Notes under the pieces: generated by a model
What the model was told of the DNA's origin: nothing
Databases searched by the model: none
Seen by the model: the letters and a program-made list of their open reading frames with translations, nothing else
Part shown: positions 36,686 through 45,827 of the stretch, one piece after another
Position numbering within the stretch: position 1 is the stretch's first letter
Layout: every line of letters begins with the position of its first letter
Assembly: GCA_016709225.1 (NCBI GenBank)
Contig: JADJEE010000001.1
Coordinates: 2,232,001-2,296,000 of the forward strand
Direction of reading: 5' to 3'
Origin: Deltaproteobacteria bacterium
GTDB lineage: Bacteria; Myxococcota_A; Polyangia; Nannocystales; Nannocystaceae
Length of the DNA stretch: 64,000 nucleotides
Translations under genes and position numbers: made by a program

Positions 36686-38632
36686 GTGGTGGCCGATGCA
36701 GACACCCGAGCCGCCGCGTACCGGCGAGCTGCCGGCGCGGGCGCGGCCCGGGCCACGATGGTGCTGGCGGGCGTCTCGGCCCTCGACCTCATCGGCGCCC
36801 CCGCGACGACCACGCCGCCGGCGACCGCGGCCGCGTGGGCCACCAGCATGGTGCTGCTGCTGCTGCCCGCGATCGCGTGCGGCTGCCTGTGTGGTGGGCT
36901 CGAGCCGTGGGCCACACGACGCTGGCATGCCGCCGGGCGCACGGCTCGGGCGGCCGCGTACGCGGGTGTGGTGCTGGTGCTCGCGCTCGCGTGGGCGCGA
37001 CACGATCGCGAGATCGACTGGCGGACGATCGATCCACGCCTCGCGTTGCTGCCGCTGGTCGCGATCGCGATCTGGTGGGGCAGCGCACGCCTGCCCGCGT
37101 TCGTCGGGCGGGCCGGGCCCTCGCTGGTGCTGCTGTGCGTCGCCGCGACGTGGCTGCACACCGCCGACGAGCGCGACGCCGGCATCACCCGCGTGCGCGC
37201 CGACGCACGCATCGCCGGTCGTGTCGCGACGGTGGTGGCGTCGCTCGGCGATCGTGACCACGACGGTGCCGGGCGGTGGCTGTGCGCCCAGGCCTGCGAC
37301 TGCGACGACGACGATCCCGCGCGGGGCCCTGACGCGATCGAGCGGGCCGGCGACGGCATCGATCAGGACTGCGACGGCGCCGACCTCGAGGCCGCCGAGC
37401 AACGCGAGCTCGAGGCCCTGTTCGCGCCGCCGCCCCCGACGGCATCTGCGCGCGCAACCGACGACGCCGTGATCGGCCCGCGCCCCGACGTGCTGCTGGT
37501 GACGATCGACACCCTGCGCGCCGATCACCTGGGCAGCTACGGCTACGGCCGCGACACCACGCCCAACATCGACGCGTGGGCCCAGACCGCGGTGGTGTTC
37601 GAGCAGGCGCGATCGACCGGGCCCTCGACGCGCTTCTCGATCCCGCCGCTGTTGATCGGCCGCTACATCACCGAGATCGGTCGCAACGGCGGCGAGTGGC
37701 CGGTGATCTACGACAGCGAGACGCTGCTGGGCGAGCGCATGGCCGCGCTCGGCTACGCGACCGCCGCGTTCCACTCGATCCGCTACCTGCGGCCCTACTT
37801 CGGGCTGAGCCAGGGCTTCGAGCACTGGTCGTGCGCGTGTCTCGACGAGCGCGGGCCACCGCTGCACATGAGCTGCAGCGACTTCATCACCGACGAGGCG
37901 CTGACCTGGCTCGACGCCCACGCCGACGAGACACGCCCACTGCTGCTGTGGGCCTACTACGGCGATCCACACTCTCGCTACGAGCAGCACCCCGGCACGC
38001 CCAGCTTCGGTGAGCGCTACAGTGATCTCTACGACCACGAGATCCGCTTTGTCGACGAGCATGTCGGTCGCTTGCTCGCGGGCGTGCGCGCGCGTCGGCC
38101 GGGTCGCGAGCTGGTCGTGATGCTGCACTCCGACCACGGCGAGGGCCTCGACGCCGCCCGCGATCACGGCGCGCTCTACCACTCGAACAACCTCTACGAC
38201 GAGCTCGTGCACGTGCCACTCATCATCTCCGGCCCGCAGCTGCCGCCCGCGCGCGTGCGTGAGCCGGTGTCGCTCATCGACGTGGTGCCGACGCTGCTCG
38301 AGCTGCTGCGGGCCCCCGTCGACCCGAGCCTGCGCGGGGTCTCGCTGGTGCCGTGGCTGCGTGGCACCGCCAACGGTCCCCACCCACCCGTGATGTTCGA
38401 GAAGCACCGCGCCGTCGACGACCCGCAGCACGGCATGGTGCTGTGGCCGTACAAGGTCATCCGCACGCCCGCGACCGGCAGCATCGCGGTCTTCGACCTC
38501 GCCCATGACCCCGCCGAGACCCACGACCTCGCGCCCACACTCGAGGCCGGCCTGCGGCGGCGATTGGTCGGCGCGTTGGTGCACTGGCACCGCAACGTCC
38601 GGGTGCCCTTCGAAGAACAGCGACGACACTAG
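36686..38632 (+). CDS. Membrane sulfatase-superfamily hydrolase with MopE-like metal motif
   Basis: This protein of about 648 residues has four or five N-terminal membrane helices, then an exported domain. At about residue 190-235 it carries an Asp/Cys-rich segment (CDCDDDDPARGPDAIE, GDGIDQDCDG) of the MopE-like metal-binding type. A sulfatase/alkaline-phosphatase-fold domain follows from ~267: VLLVTIDTLRADHLGSYGYG, STGPSTRFSIPPLL, and HSDHGEGLD for the metal site. The nucleophile position appears to be Ser/Thr rather than Cys, so phosphoglycerol-transferase or phosphatase activity is possible. GTG 36686 is a likely start; ATG 36758 is an alternative. The TAG stop is within a CTAG repeat boundary. 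Confidence 0.78.
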   Translation: MVADADTRAAAYRRAAGAGAARATMVLAGVSALDLIGAPATTTPPATAAAWATSMVLLLLPAIACGCLCGGLEPWATRRWHAAGRTARAAAYAGVVLVLALAWARHDREIDWRTIDPRLALLPLVAIAIWWGSARLPAFVGRAGPSLVLLCVAATWLHTADERDAGITRVRADARIAGRVATVVASLGDRDHDGAGRWLCAQACDCDDDDPARGPDAIERAGDGIDQDCDGADLEAAEQRELEALFAPPPPTASARATDDAVIGPRPDVLLVTIDTLRADHLGSYGYGRDTTPNIDAWAQTAVVFEQARSTGPSTRFSIPPLLIGRYITEIGRNGGEWPVIYDSETLLGERMAALGYATAAFHSIRYLRPYFGLSQGFEHWSCACLDERGPPLHMSCSDFITDEALTWLDAHADETRPLLLWAYYGDPHSRYEQHPGTPSFGERYSDLYDHEIRFVDEHVGRLLAGVRARRPGRELVVMLHSDHGEGLDAARDHGALYHSNNLYDELVHVPLIISGPQLPPARVREPVSLIDVVPTLLELLRAPVDPSLRGVSLVPWLRGTANGPHPPVMFEKHRAVDDPQHGMVLWPYKVIRTPATGSIAVFDLAHDPAETHDLAPTLEAGLRRRLVGALVHWHRNVRVPFEEQRRH

Positions 38633-38664
38633 GACCCATCACTATCGCTGTGTCGAGGTACTAG
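38629..38664. repeat. CTAG-bounded repeat, copy 3 (36 bp, single arm)
   Basis: CTAG at 38629 and CTAG at 38661 flank a 28-bp arm that is the reverse complement of the left arm of copy 1, including its GATGGGTC variant. The left CTAG includes the TAG stop of the sulfatase gene. Confidence 0.85.
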
Positions 38665-38729
38665 AGCGGGTCGCGACGCGCGTTCCGTCGGGGGCACGAT
38701 TGCGAGCGCGGGCACAGATACATCCGTGC

Positions 38730-38758
38730 TTGAGCGGACAAGCGCGCTGGGTTATGTT
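38730..38758 (+). promoter_or_regulatory. Candidate promoter for the Cys-rich lipoprotein, leaderless
   Basis: TTGAGC (38730) and TATGTT (38753) are exactly 17 bp apart. The -10 ends six bases before the ATG at 38765, so transcription would start at or next to the start codon. Confidence 0.5.
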
Positions 38759-38764
38759 GGAAAT

Positions 38765-39709
38765 ATGTCGATTCGTAGTCTTTGCATCGTCGTGCTTGGG
38801 GCGCTCGCGTGTGGCCCGGTGGTGGCACCCCCGGGGGTCTCGGGCGAGGACGCCAACGGCGACGACACCGGCTCGACTGCCACCGGCGGACCCTCGTCGA
38901 CCACGGACGAGGTGCCACCCAACCCGACCTCGGTGGGCAGCACGGTGACCACCCAGGGCCCGGGCGAGGATACGCAGGGCGAGACCGCCAGCAGCAACGC
39001 CTTCGTCAGCTTCATCGACGATGGCACCGACACGGTCTGCTTCACCCACTGCAGTGACTGCGACGTGTGGGCTCAGGATTGCCCTGAGGGTGAGAAGTGC
39101 ATGCCGTGGGCGAACGACGGCGGCAACGCGTGGAACGCGACGCGCTGCTCTCCGCTCGAGGCGTCGCCCGACGCGATCGGGCAGCCGTGCACGGTCGAGG
39201 GTAGCGGCGTCAGCGGCATCGACAGCTGCGAGCTGGGCGCGATGTGCTTCGAGGTCGATCCCGCGACCAACACCGGTGTCTGCGTCGGCTTCTGCGCAGG
39301 CACGCGCGCCGACCCGGGCTGCACGACCGCGTGCGACGCGTGCCACATCAGCAACGACGGCGTGCTGACCCTGTGTCGACCGATCTGCCATCCCGGCCAG
39401 GACGACTGCGGACCCGGCCGCTCCTGCATCGACATCGACGGTGCATTCGAGTGCAGCACGTACGCCGGGGACGCGGCGATCGGGGAGCCGTGCGACAGCG
39501 ACCTTTCCTGTCAGGCAGGGCTCGCGTGTGCACCCGCGGACGCGTTGTCGGACTGCGCGGGCCAGGGTTGCTGCACGCCATGGTGCGACACCAACGCAAT
39601 CGATCCGTGCGGCGCGCTCGTGGCGGGCACGAGCTGCCAGCTCGTTCCCGAACTCGGCGACGGTGTGTGCAACCCGGGGATCGGTCGCTGCGTTTTGCCC
39701 CCGCCCTGA
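38765..39709 (+). CDS. Secreted Cys-rich lipoprotein, unknown function
   Basis: This 314-residue protein starts MSIRSLCIVVLGALACGP, a lipoprotein signal with probable lipidated Cys16. A Gly/Ser/Thr/Asp/Pro-rich linker of ~60 residues follows, then a body with more than 25 cysteines in short repeats such as CFTHCSDCDVW, GQPC, CRPICHPGQDDC and CCTPWC. This layout is typical of surface lipoproteins in Nannocystis-like myxobacteria. Function unknown. ATG 38765 places the signal at the N-terminus and agrees with the promoter. Confidence 0.75.
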   Translation: MSIRSLCIVVLGALACGPVVAPPGVSGEDANGDDTGSTATGGPSSTTDEVPPNPTSVGSTVTTQGPGEDTQGETASSNAFVSFIDDGTDTVCFTHCSDCDVWAQDCPEGEKCMPWANDGGNAWNATRCSPLEASPDAIGQPCTVEGSGVSGIDSCELGAMCFEVDPATNTGVCVGFCAGTRADPGCTTACDACHISNDGVLTLCRPICHPGQDDCGPGRSCIDIDGAFECSTYAGDAAIGEPCDSDLSCQAGLACAPADALSDCAGQGCCTPWCDTNAIDPCGALVAGTSCQLVPELGDGVCNPGIGRCVLPPP

Positions 39710-39841
39710 GCGAGACCGCCGACCAGCGCGGTCGCGTTGATGCACTGCGTCGCCGACCTCCTGCCCGACGACCCCCTGGTCCGACGCGCGCTCGCCCGGC
39801 TCGACCCCTGACGCTCGCCCGGCAACGGCCGCCGCGACGGC

Positions 39842-40921
39842 TCAACCGGCCGGTGTGAAGTCGTCGCAGGTCTGGTCGATGAGCGCGACCGCCTGCTCGA
39901 AGAAGCCGTTGAAGCTGGGCTCGCACACGCTGCCGCGAATGTGGTTGGGGAACATCTCCACCAGCGTGCGCAGCTTGACCGCGTCCTCGACCTCCGCGGC
40001 ACACACTGGCGCCGGCTGGTCCACGTCGTTGATGAGGCCCAGCATCACGATCGCGGTGGCATCGCCCTTCTTCGAGGCGATCACGTTGGCGAACCATCCG
40101 TCGGGGATGCCGGTCGAGCCCTTGTCTTCTTCGTCCGTGATCATCGTGATGACGAGGATCGCGTCGTCGCGGATGAAGCCCTCGTTGCACGCGCCAGGCT
40201 GCGCGAGCTCGTCCGACAGCGCCGATACCATCGAGCTGGCCGCACGCTCGTCGCTGTCGCCGTCGCTGCCGACCTTGGCGGCGCACTGGAACGCCGCCGG
40301 TAGGTTGGGCTCCGTGACGTCCATGTAGCGCTTGCCGCTGGAGAACGAGCACAGCATGTTGGTCGCGTCGGAGCCCTGGGGGTAGTTCACGCCCGCGCCG
40401 AGCGTCGCATCGCACGGCGACGGTGGGCCCTGGCCGCAGGGATAGCCGGGGTTGGCGGGGCAGACCCCGCCGAACAGCGGGCACAGCAGCTCGCACTCGC
40501 CACCCCATGCCGCGTCGGTGTCGACGACCATGACGTGGTAGTCCTGCGCCTGCGTCAGGGTGTTCTGGATCGTCAGCATGAATCCAGGGAAGCTGGTGAT
40601 GAGCGCGTCTTGCTCGTCGCCCATCGACGACGAGTTGTCGATCACGAACAAGAAGTCGACCTTGGTGCAGCCTTCGCCGCCGCCGCCCTCCTCGGCGGAG
40701 GCGTTGCTGGCCGCGCCGACGTCGAGCACCGGCCCGGCGCTCGCCCCCGAGGCTGACGCGTCGTCGTCGCTGCCCGCGGATCCGTCGCTACCGGGACCGC
40801 TGGCCGGCGAGCCCACGCTGATGCCGCTGACGCCGGAGCCCCCGGGCTCGCGGCCCTCGGAATCACCACAGCCGACGCCGGCGAGCACGAGCGCGAGCGG
40901 GAGCGAACGCGAGGGCAACAT
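39842..40921 (-). CDS. vWA-domain lipoprotein
   Basis: This 359-residue protein has a lipoprotein signal (LPLALVLAGVGCGDSE, Cys18), a Gly/Ser/Asp-rich linker to about residue 80, and a von Willebrand A domain with MIDAS motif FVIDNSSSMGDEQ. Cysteines near CELLCPLFGGVC and CGQG suggest disulfide loops in the domain. It is probably surface- or periplasm-exposed and may bind protein through a divalent metal. Convergent with the Cys-rich lipoprotein; the 132-bp gap between the stops shows no gene. Confidence 0.8.
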   Translation of the reverse strand: MLPSRSLPLALVLAGVGCGDSEGREPGGSGVSGISVGSPASGPGSDGSAGSDDDASASGASAGPVLDVGAASNASAEEGGGGEGCTKVDFLFVIDNSSSMGDEQDALITSFPGFMLTIQNTLTQAQDYHVMVVDTDAAWGGECELLCPLFGGVCPANPGYPCGQGPPSPCDATLGAGVNYPQGSDATNMLCSFSSGKRYMDVTEPNLPAAFQCAAKVGSDGDSDERAASSMVSALSDELAQPGACNEGFIRDDAILVITMITDEEDKGSTGIPDGWFANVIASKKGDATAIVMLGLINDVDQPAPVCAAEVEDAVKLRTLVEMFPNHIRGSVCEPSFNGFFEQAVALIDQTCDDFTPAG

Positions 40922-41025
40922 GCTCGCCAGTATGCCGGGCAAATCGCCCGCGCGCGCAAGGGCCCCGCCGAACTCGGCCTGCACCGCGGCAGCGCGGGCT
41001 TGAGGTATTGTCGGCCCACGCGCAG

Positions 41026-41958
41026 ATGATCATCGTCGAGCAGCGCAGCTGGCTCAAGCAACTCAGCCCCTGGCGGGGCACGGCGCTGCAACGCATCTGG
41101 CAGCGACTCGCGCTGGTGATGGCCGCGGCGGCGGTGACCACCTGGCTGCACGTCCACTTCGAGGTCAAGCTCGACGTGCTGTCGCCGCTGCCGTTCTCGC
41201 TGGTCGGCGTCGCGCTGGGCATCTTCCTCGGCTTCCGCAACAACGCCAGCTACGACCGCTTCTGGGAGGGTCGCAAGCTGTGGGGTGAGCTGGTCAACAC
41301 CTCGCGCAGCTTCACGCGGCAGGTGCTCACCCTGGTCGAGCCCGCCGCCGGCGCGACCACGCCCGACGCTCGCCACCGCAGCCTCGTCCACGGCGCGGCC
41401 GCATTCGTGCATCTGCTGCGCTATCACCTGCGCAGCGAGTCGGCCGGCAGCGAGGTCACCGGTCTGCTCGACGAGGCCACCCGGCGCAAGGTCCTGGCCG
41501 CCCACCATCCCCCGGTGGCGATGGTGGAGGAGCTCGGTGAGATCCTCGCGCAGGCCCGCCGCGAGGGCCGACTCGATCGCCACCTGGTGCCGGTGCTCGA
41601 GATCTCGCTGACCTCGTTCGTGCACGTGCTCGGCGCCTGCGAGCGCATCCGCAACACGCCACTGCCCGCGTCGTACTCGGTGTTGATCCATCGCATCGTC
41701 GCGATCTACGCCTTCACGCTGCCGTTCGGGATCGTCGACGGCATCGGTGTGTTCACGCCGGTGGTGGTCGGCTTCATCGCATACGCGCTGCTGGGCCTCG
41801 ATGCGATCGGCGACGAGCTCGAGAACCCCTTCGGCTTCGACCCCAACGACCTGCCGCTGGCGACGTTGTCGAGGTCGATCGAGCGCAACCTGCGAGCGTC
41901 ACTCGGCGAGACCGAGCTGCCACCGGCGTTGGTGCCCGAGCGCGGCGTGCTGCTCTGA
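41026..41958 (+). CDS. Bestrophin-family ion channel
   Basis: This 310-residue membrane protein has the family pattern RGTALQRIWQRLALVMAAAA near the start, then SLVGVALGIFLGFRNNASYDRFWEGRKLWGELVN, which is the conserved bestrophin/UPF0187 core. The C-terminal part includes GLDAIGDELENPFG. Bacterial bestrophins form pentameric ion channels in the inner membrane. It converges with the WD40 kinase gene with four bases between the stops. Confidence 0.88.
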   Translation: MIIVEQRSWLKQLSPWRGTALQRIWQRLALVMAAAAVTTWLHVHFEVKLDVLSPLPFSLVGVALGIFLGFRNNASYDRFWEGRKLWGELVNTSRSFTRQVLTLVEPAAGATTPDARHRSLVHGAAAFVHLLRYHLRSESAGSEVTGLLDEATRRKVLAAHHPPVAMVEELGEILAQARREGRLDRHLVPVLEISLTSFVHVLGACERIRNTPLPASYSVLIHRIVAIYAFTLPFGIVDGIGVFTPVVVGFIAYALLGLDAIGDELENPFGFDPNDLPLATLSRSIERNLRASLGETELPPALVPERGVLL

Positions 41959-41962
41959 GCGC

Positions 41963-44900
41963 TCAGGGTGCGCGCCACAGGCGGACGCGGCGGTCGAAGC
42001 CGGCCGACGCCAGCGTGTGGCCATCGGGCGCGAACGCGACCGCGGTCGCGCGGGTCTCGTGGCTGCCGACGGTGAGCAGCAGCTCGCCGGTGGCGGCGTC
42101 GTGCAGCCGGATCTTCGCGTCCCAGCCGGCGACGGCGATGCGGCGGCCATCGGGGGTGACGGCGACGTCCACGACCGCGCGACCGAAGGTCGGCGCCTGC
42201 CAGCGCCGCGCGAAGTCGTCGGTGAGCGCGACCAGTGTGCCGTCGTCGCGACCGATCGCCCATGCGTCGGCGCCGAGCGCTGCGATCGCGACCAGCCCGT
42301 GATCGACCGTGTCGCGCTGCGGCGTACCGCCACCGGGCTGCCAGCGCGCGAGGCCACCCTGCCCGACCGCGACGATCCGTGGGCCGCGCCAGGCCACGTC
42401 GCGCAACTCACCGACGCCCGCGTCGACCCGCGCCAGCGCTTCGCCGTCGCGCACCGCCCACAGCGCGATGGTGCCGTCGACGCCCACGCTGGCCACGCGC
42501 GCAGCATCGTCGGCGAACGCCAGCGCCGCGACGCCGCCGTCGTGGGCTGCCCGCCGCCACTGCACGTCGAGCTGCGGCGACGCACGCAGGACCAGCTCAC
42601 CGCGGCGATCGGCGCTCGCAACCCACGCGCCGTCGGGACTGCTCGCGACGGCGTCGATGGTGGCGAGGTGGTCTCGCGCGCGGGCGATCACGCGACCATC
42701 GGCCCCCAACGCCAGCAGCACGTCGTCGTCGGCTCGCCCCCACTGCGGGCCGCCGCCGCCGAACAGGACCCGACCGTCGGCGCGCCACGCCAGCGCGTGC
42801 AGCTTGTCGTCGGCGAGCGGCGCGAGCTCGGTGGGCGGCGCGTCCGACCACCACAGCCGCACCGTGCCGTCGGCGCTGCCCGAGGCGAGCCACCCCTGGT
42901 CGCTGCACGCGAGCGCCTCCACGGCGAAGTCGTGGCCTCGCAGCGTCCGCTCGAGCACACCCTCGCCCCGCTGCCAGAGCGTCACGCGGCCGTCGCGACC
43001 TGCGACCGCGATCCGCCGGCGGTCGAGCGCACACAGATCGAGGACGCCGTCGGCGAGATCGGGCCACGTCCGCGCCGTTCGATCGGCCGCGTGCGCGACG
43101 ACGTGACGCCTCCAGCCGCCGGTGAGGAGCTCGCCGTCGGACACCGCCACGGCCTCGGGCCCCTGGGGATCGTCGCGCTGTTCGAGCACGCGCGCATCGG
43201 CCCACGCCAGCCGCACGGCGCCGCGCTCGGTCGCCGCCCACACCGCGTCGCCGTCGAGCACCAACGGCGCCAGCCGCCGTGCGAGCCGGGTCGCGAACAC
43301 CTGCGTGCGCCGCTCGACATCCCAGCGCTCGAAGCTGCCGTCCTGGCGCGTCACCAGCAGCTCCCCGCGGTGCGGCGCGAAGGCCAGCGCGACCACGGTG
43401 CTGGGCCCGTCGGCGAAGCTGCCGGCGTCGCGACCGTCGGCCGCGATGACGTGCACGCGTCGTCGGTCACCACCGACGAACACGCGACCGCCCGTGTCGT
43501 CGATCGCGATCGCGTCGAGGTCGTCGCCGGTCTCCACCTGCCAGCCAGAGTCGAAGGCCAAGCGCTCGCCCGCGCGGCGGCGCAGCCCGTGCACGCGGCC
43601 GTCCTCGGTCACGGCGTACAGCCATTGCTGCGTGCCGTCGAGCACCAGCCGACGCACCGGCGATCCGAGCGCGAGCAGGTGCGCACTGCCGTCGACGAGC
43701 GCGAGCAGCCGATGCCACTCCCAGCCGCGCGCCGCGGGTGCGCAACGACCGAGCGCGAGCTTGGCCCGCGCGAGGTCGTTGCCGGCCAGCGCGCGCTCGG
43801 CCACCGCGATCTGGTGTGCGTAGTCGTCGGCGGCATCGCCGATGGGCGCGGGCCCGAGCGTCGACGGCTCGTCGCCGGACTCCGCCGCGTCATGCGGACC
43901 GCGACCCGCCAGCGCGAACGCGATGCCGCCGGTCGCCAACGCGGCCGGCACCGCCCGACGCGCCCGCCATACCGCGCGGCGCAGCGCGTGGACCCGCGCC
44001 GATCGTCGCGAGCGCACCGGCTCGCCCCGCAACGCCCGCTCGAGTTCGTCGGCCATCGCGGTCGCGCTCGCGTGGCGATGCGCGGGCTGCTTCGCGAGCG
44101 CGGTGAGGATCACGGCATCGAGCGCGCGCCACCGCGGACCGGCCACCGCGGTCGGTGGCGCCGGCTCGTGGCTGCGGATGCGCGCGGCCACCAGGGCCGG
44201 CGCGAGCCCCTGCAGCGGGTACGGCAGCCCGCCGGCGACCAGCTCGTACGCGATCACGCCGAGCGCGTGTACGTCGGTGCGGACGTCGAGCTCGCGACCG
44301 TCGGCTGCACACTGCTCGGGGCTCATGTACTGCAGGGTCCCGACCAGCTCGCCGATGCCGGTACCGAGGGTGGCGCCGCGCGCCGAGCCGTCGAGCAATC
44401 GCGCGACGCCGAAGTCGATCAACTTGGGCCGGCCGTCGTCGCCGACCAGGATGTTGCTGGGCTTGAGATCGCGGTGCAGGACCCCACGCTCATGGGCGTG
44501 GGCGACCGCGCGGCAGACCTCGACCATCGCCGCGACGCGACCGCATCGATCGATGCCGGCGTCGTCGGCCCACGCGGTGATCGAGCGCGCGTGCGGGATG
44601 TACTCGAGCGCGAAGTACGGCAGCGGGCCCAGCTCGCTGTCGTAGGTGGCGGCCTCGTAGATCTCCGCGATGCCGCGGTGTCGCAGGCGGCCGAGGATCT
44701 CCGCCTCCTGCACGAAGCGACGGCGCAGCGCGTCGGCGTCGAACCCCGCGCGCAGTAGCTTGAGCGCGACCAGCCGCCGCGGCGCGCGTTGCCACGCGGC
44801 GTAGACGGTGCCCATACCGCCCATGCCGATCACGCGCTCGACCTGGTACTGACCGACGGTGCGGCCCTCGAGCCACGCACGCCGCGGCGCCTCGGGTAGG

Positions 44901-45082
44901 CCGAGGTCGACGGGCTCGAGGAAGTCGCCGGCGTCGGCATCGGCGGCCAGCAACGCCTCGACCTCGCGACGCAGCGGCTCCCGCCCCTCGCAGCGTCGAG
45001 CGAGCAGCTCGGCGCGTCGATCGGGCGGCAGCTCGACCAGCGCCAGGAACAGCTCGCCCGCCTCGTCCGGCTCCGCGCTCAT
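41963..45082 (-). CDS. Ser/Thr protein kinase with C-terminal WD40 repeats
   Basis: This 1039-residue protein has an N-terminal ~75-residue helical region, a Hanks kinase domain at about 78-350 (IGMGGMGTVY, catalytic lysine in VALKLL at Lys108, HRDLKPSN, IDFG), a membrane helix near VPAALATGGIAFALAG, and a long beta-propeller of WD40-like repeats ending with SHETRATAVAFAPDGHTLAS. All active-site residues are intact. ATG 45082 overlaps the stop of the upstream ECF sigma gene (ATGA), so the pair is coupled. The WD40 part probably senses or docks partners in the periplasm. Confidence 0.9.
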   Translation of the reverse strand: MSAEPDEAGELFLALVELPPDRRAELLARRCEGREPLRREVEALLAADADAGDFLEPVDLGLPEAPRRAWLEGRTVGQYQVERVIGMGGMGTVYAAWQRAPRRLVALKLLRAGFDADALRRRFVQEAEILGRLRHRGIAEIYEAATYDSELGPLPYFALEYIPHARSITAWADDAGIDRCGRVAAMVEVCRAVAHAHERGVLHRDLKPSNILVGDDGRPKLIDFGVARLLDGSARGATLGTGIGELVGTLQYMSPEQCAADGRELDVRTDVHALGVIAYELVAGGLPYPLQGLAPALVAARIRSHEPAPPTAVAGPRWRALDAVILTALAKQPAHRHASATAMADELERALRGEPVRSRRSARVHALRRAVWRARRAVPAALATGGIAFALAGRGPHDAAESGDEPSTLGPAPIGDAADDYAHQIAVAERALAGNDLARAKLALGRCAPAARGWEWHRLLALVDGSAHLLALGSPVRRLVLDGTQQWLYAVTEDGRVHGLRRRAGERLAFDSGWQVETGDDLDAIAIDDTGGRVFVGGDRRRVHVIAADGRDAGSFADGPSTVVALAFAPHRGELLVTRQDGSFERWDVERRTQVFATRLARRLAPLVLDGDAVWAATERGAVRLAWADARVLEQRDDPQGPEAVAVSDGELLTGGWRRHVVAHAADRTARTWPDLADGVLDLCALDRRRIAVAGRDGRVTLWQRGEGVLERTLRGHDFAVEALACSDQGWLASGSADGTVRLWWSDAPPTELAPLADDKLHALAWRADGRVLFGGGGPQWGRADDDVLLALGADGRVIARARDHLATIDAVASSPDGAWVASADRRGELVLRASPQLDVQWRRAAHDGGVAALAFADDAARVASVGVDGTIALWAVRDGEALARVDAGVGELRDVAWRGPRIVAVGQGGLARWQPGGGTPQRDTVDHGLVAIAALGADAWAIGRDDGTLVALTDDFARRWQAPTFGRAVVDVAVTPDGRRIAVAGWDAKIRLHDAATGELLLTVGSHETRATAVAFAPDGHTLASAGFDRRVRLWRAP

Positions 45083-45639
45083 GCGCCGGGCTCTCGCAGG
45101 TGGCGATACAGCGTCGCGCGGGCGAGCCGAAACGTGCGCTCGACGGTCCGCAGCGGCGTTGCACACACCGCAGCGATCTCGGCGTGCGCCATGCCGGCGA
45201 AGAAGCGCAGCTCGACGATCCGTGCCGCCAGCTCGTTGCGCTCGGCCAGGCGATCGAGCGCGGCGTCGAGCGCCAGCAGATCCACGACCTCGCCGTACGC
45301 GTCCGCGATCGCGAGGTCGTCCAGCGGCTCGGTCGTACGGCCCGCGTTGCGCTTGACCCGACCGCGTCCGCGCGCGTGGTCGACCAGGATGCAGCGCATG
45401 GCTCGGGCCGCGGCCGCCAGGAACTCGCCACGGCTGCCCCACGACGGATCGTCACCGACGCGAAGCCACGCCTCGTGCACGAGCGCCGTGGTCTGCAGCG
45501 TGTGATCGCCCCGCTCCCGCCGCATGAGCCCGTGGGCGAGCCCGTGCAGCTCGGCGTAGATCATCGACCAGCTGGTGGCCGAGACCTGCGGTGGGGCTCG
45601 GCCCCACGCGTCGTCCGGTGGCTCGACCTCGCTGGCCAT
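45079..45639 (-). CDS. ECF-type RNA polymerase sigma factor
   Basis: This 186-residue protein has region 2 with TLQTTALVHEAWLRV and FLAAAARAMRCILVDHARGRGRVKR, and region 4 ending ELRFFAGMAHAEIAAVCATPLRTVERTFRLARATLYRHL. It fits the ECF group paired with Ser/Thr kinases. No anti-sigma factor is present; the coupled downstream kinase probably controls it. It is divergent from the lanthipeptide precursor with 188 bp between the starts, so it may influence that cluster. This regulatory link is inference. Confidence 0.88.
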   Translation of the reverse strand: MASEVEPPDDAWGRAPPQVSATSWSMIYAELHGLAHGLMRRERGDHTLQTTALVHEAWLRVGDDPSWGSRGEFLAAAARAMRCILVDHARGRGRVKRNAGRTTEPLDDLAIADAYGEVVDLLALDAALDRLAERNELAARIVELRFFAGMAHAEIAAVCATPLRTVERTFRLARATLYRHLREPGA

Positions 45640-45827
45640 GCCCCACCAGCGTAGACCGATCGGCCGCCCGCGGACAGCCGACGCCCGCGTCGCGCGCGGC
45701 ACGTGATTCCTCTGCGATCGCGCAGTCAACGGCGGGGGCACGCGTGCCGGCGCTTCGTCATGTTCCTGCGCGCGCGCTGCAATGAGTGCCCGTGCCCGCT
45801 CCAGGCGGGCGCAGAAAGCGAGAGCAC
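45640..45827. promoter_or_regulatory. Divergent control region between sigma factor and lanA
   Basis: This 188-bp region must hold promoters for both directions. It contains CTGCG (45712-45716) facing CGCAG (45721-45725), and on the minus strand TTGACT just beside it as a possible -35 for the sigma gene. A 6-bp hairpin (GCCCGC/GCGGGC, 45794-45810) lies in the lanA leader. No consensus promoter for lanA was convincing, consistent with use of an alternative sigma factor. Confidence 0.4.
45794..45810 (+). promoter_or_regulatory. Hairpin in lanA 5' leader
   Basis: GCCCGC and GCGGGC pair perfectly around the loop TCCAG. It ends 17 bases before the lanA ATG, upstream of the AGCGAGAG ribosome-site region. 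It may stabilise the message. Confidence 0.4.

Noticed and set aside
39720..39734. CGACC/GGTCG hairpin between two convergent lipoprotein genes
   Set aside because: The stem is only 5 bp and cannot be told from chance in this GC-rich sequence.
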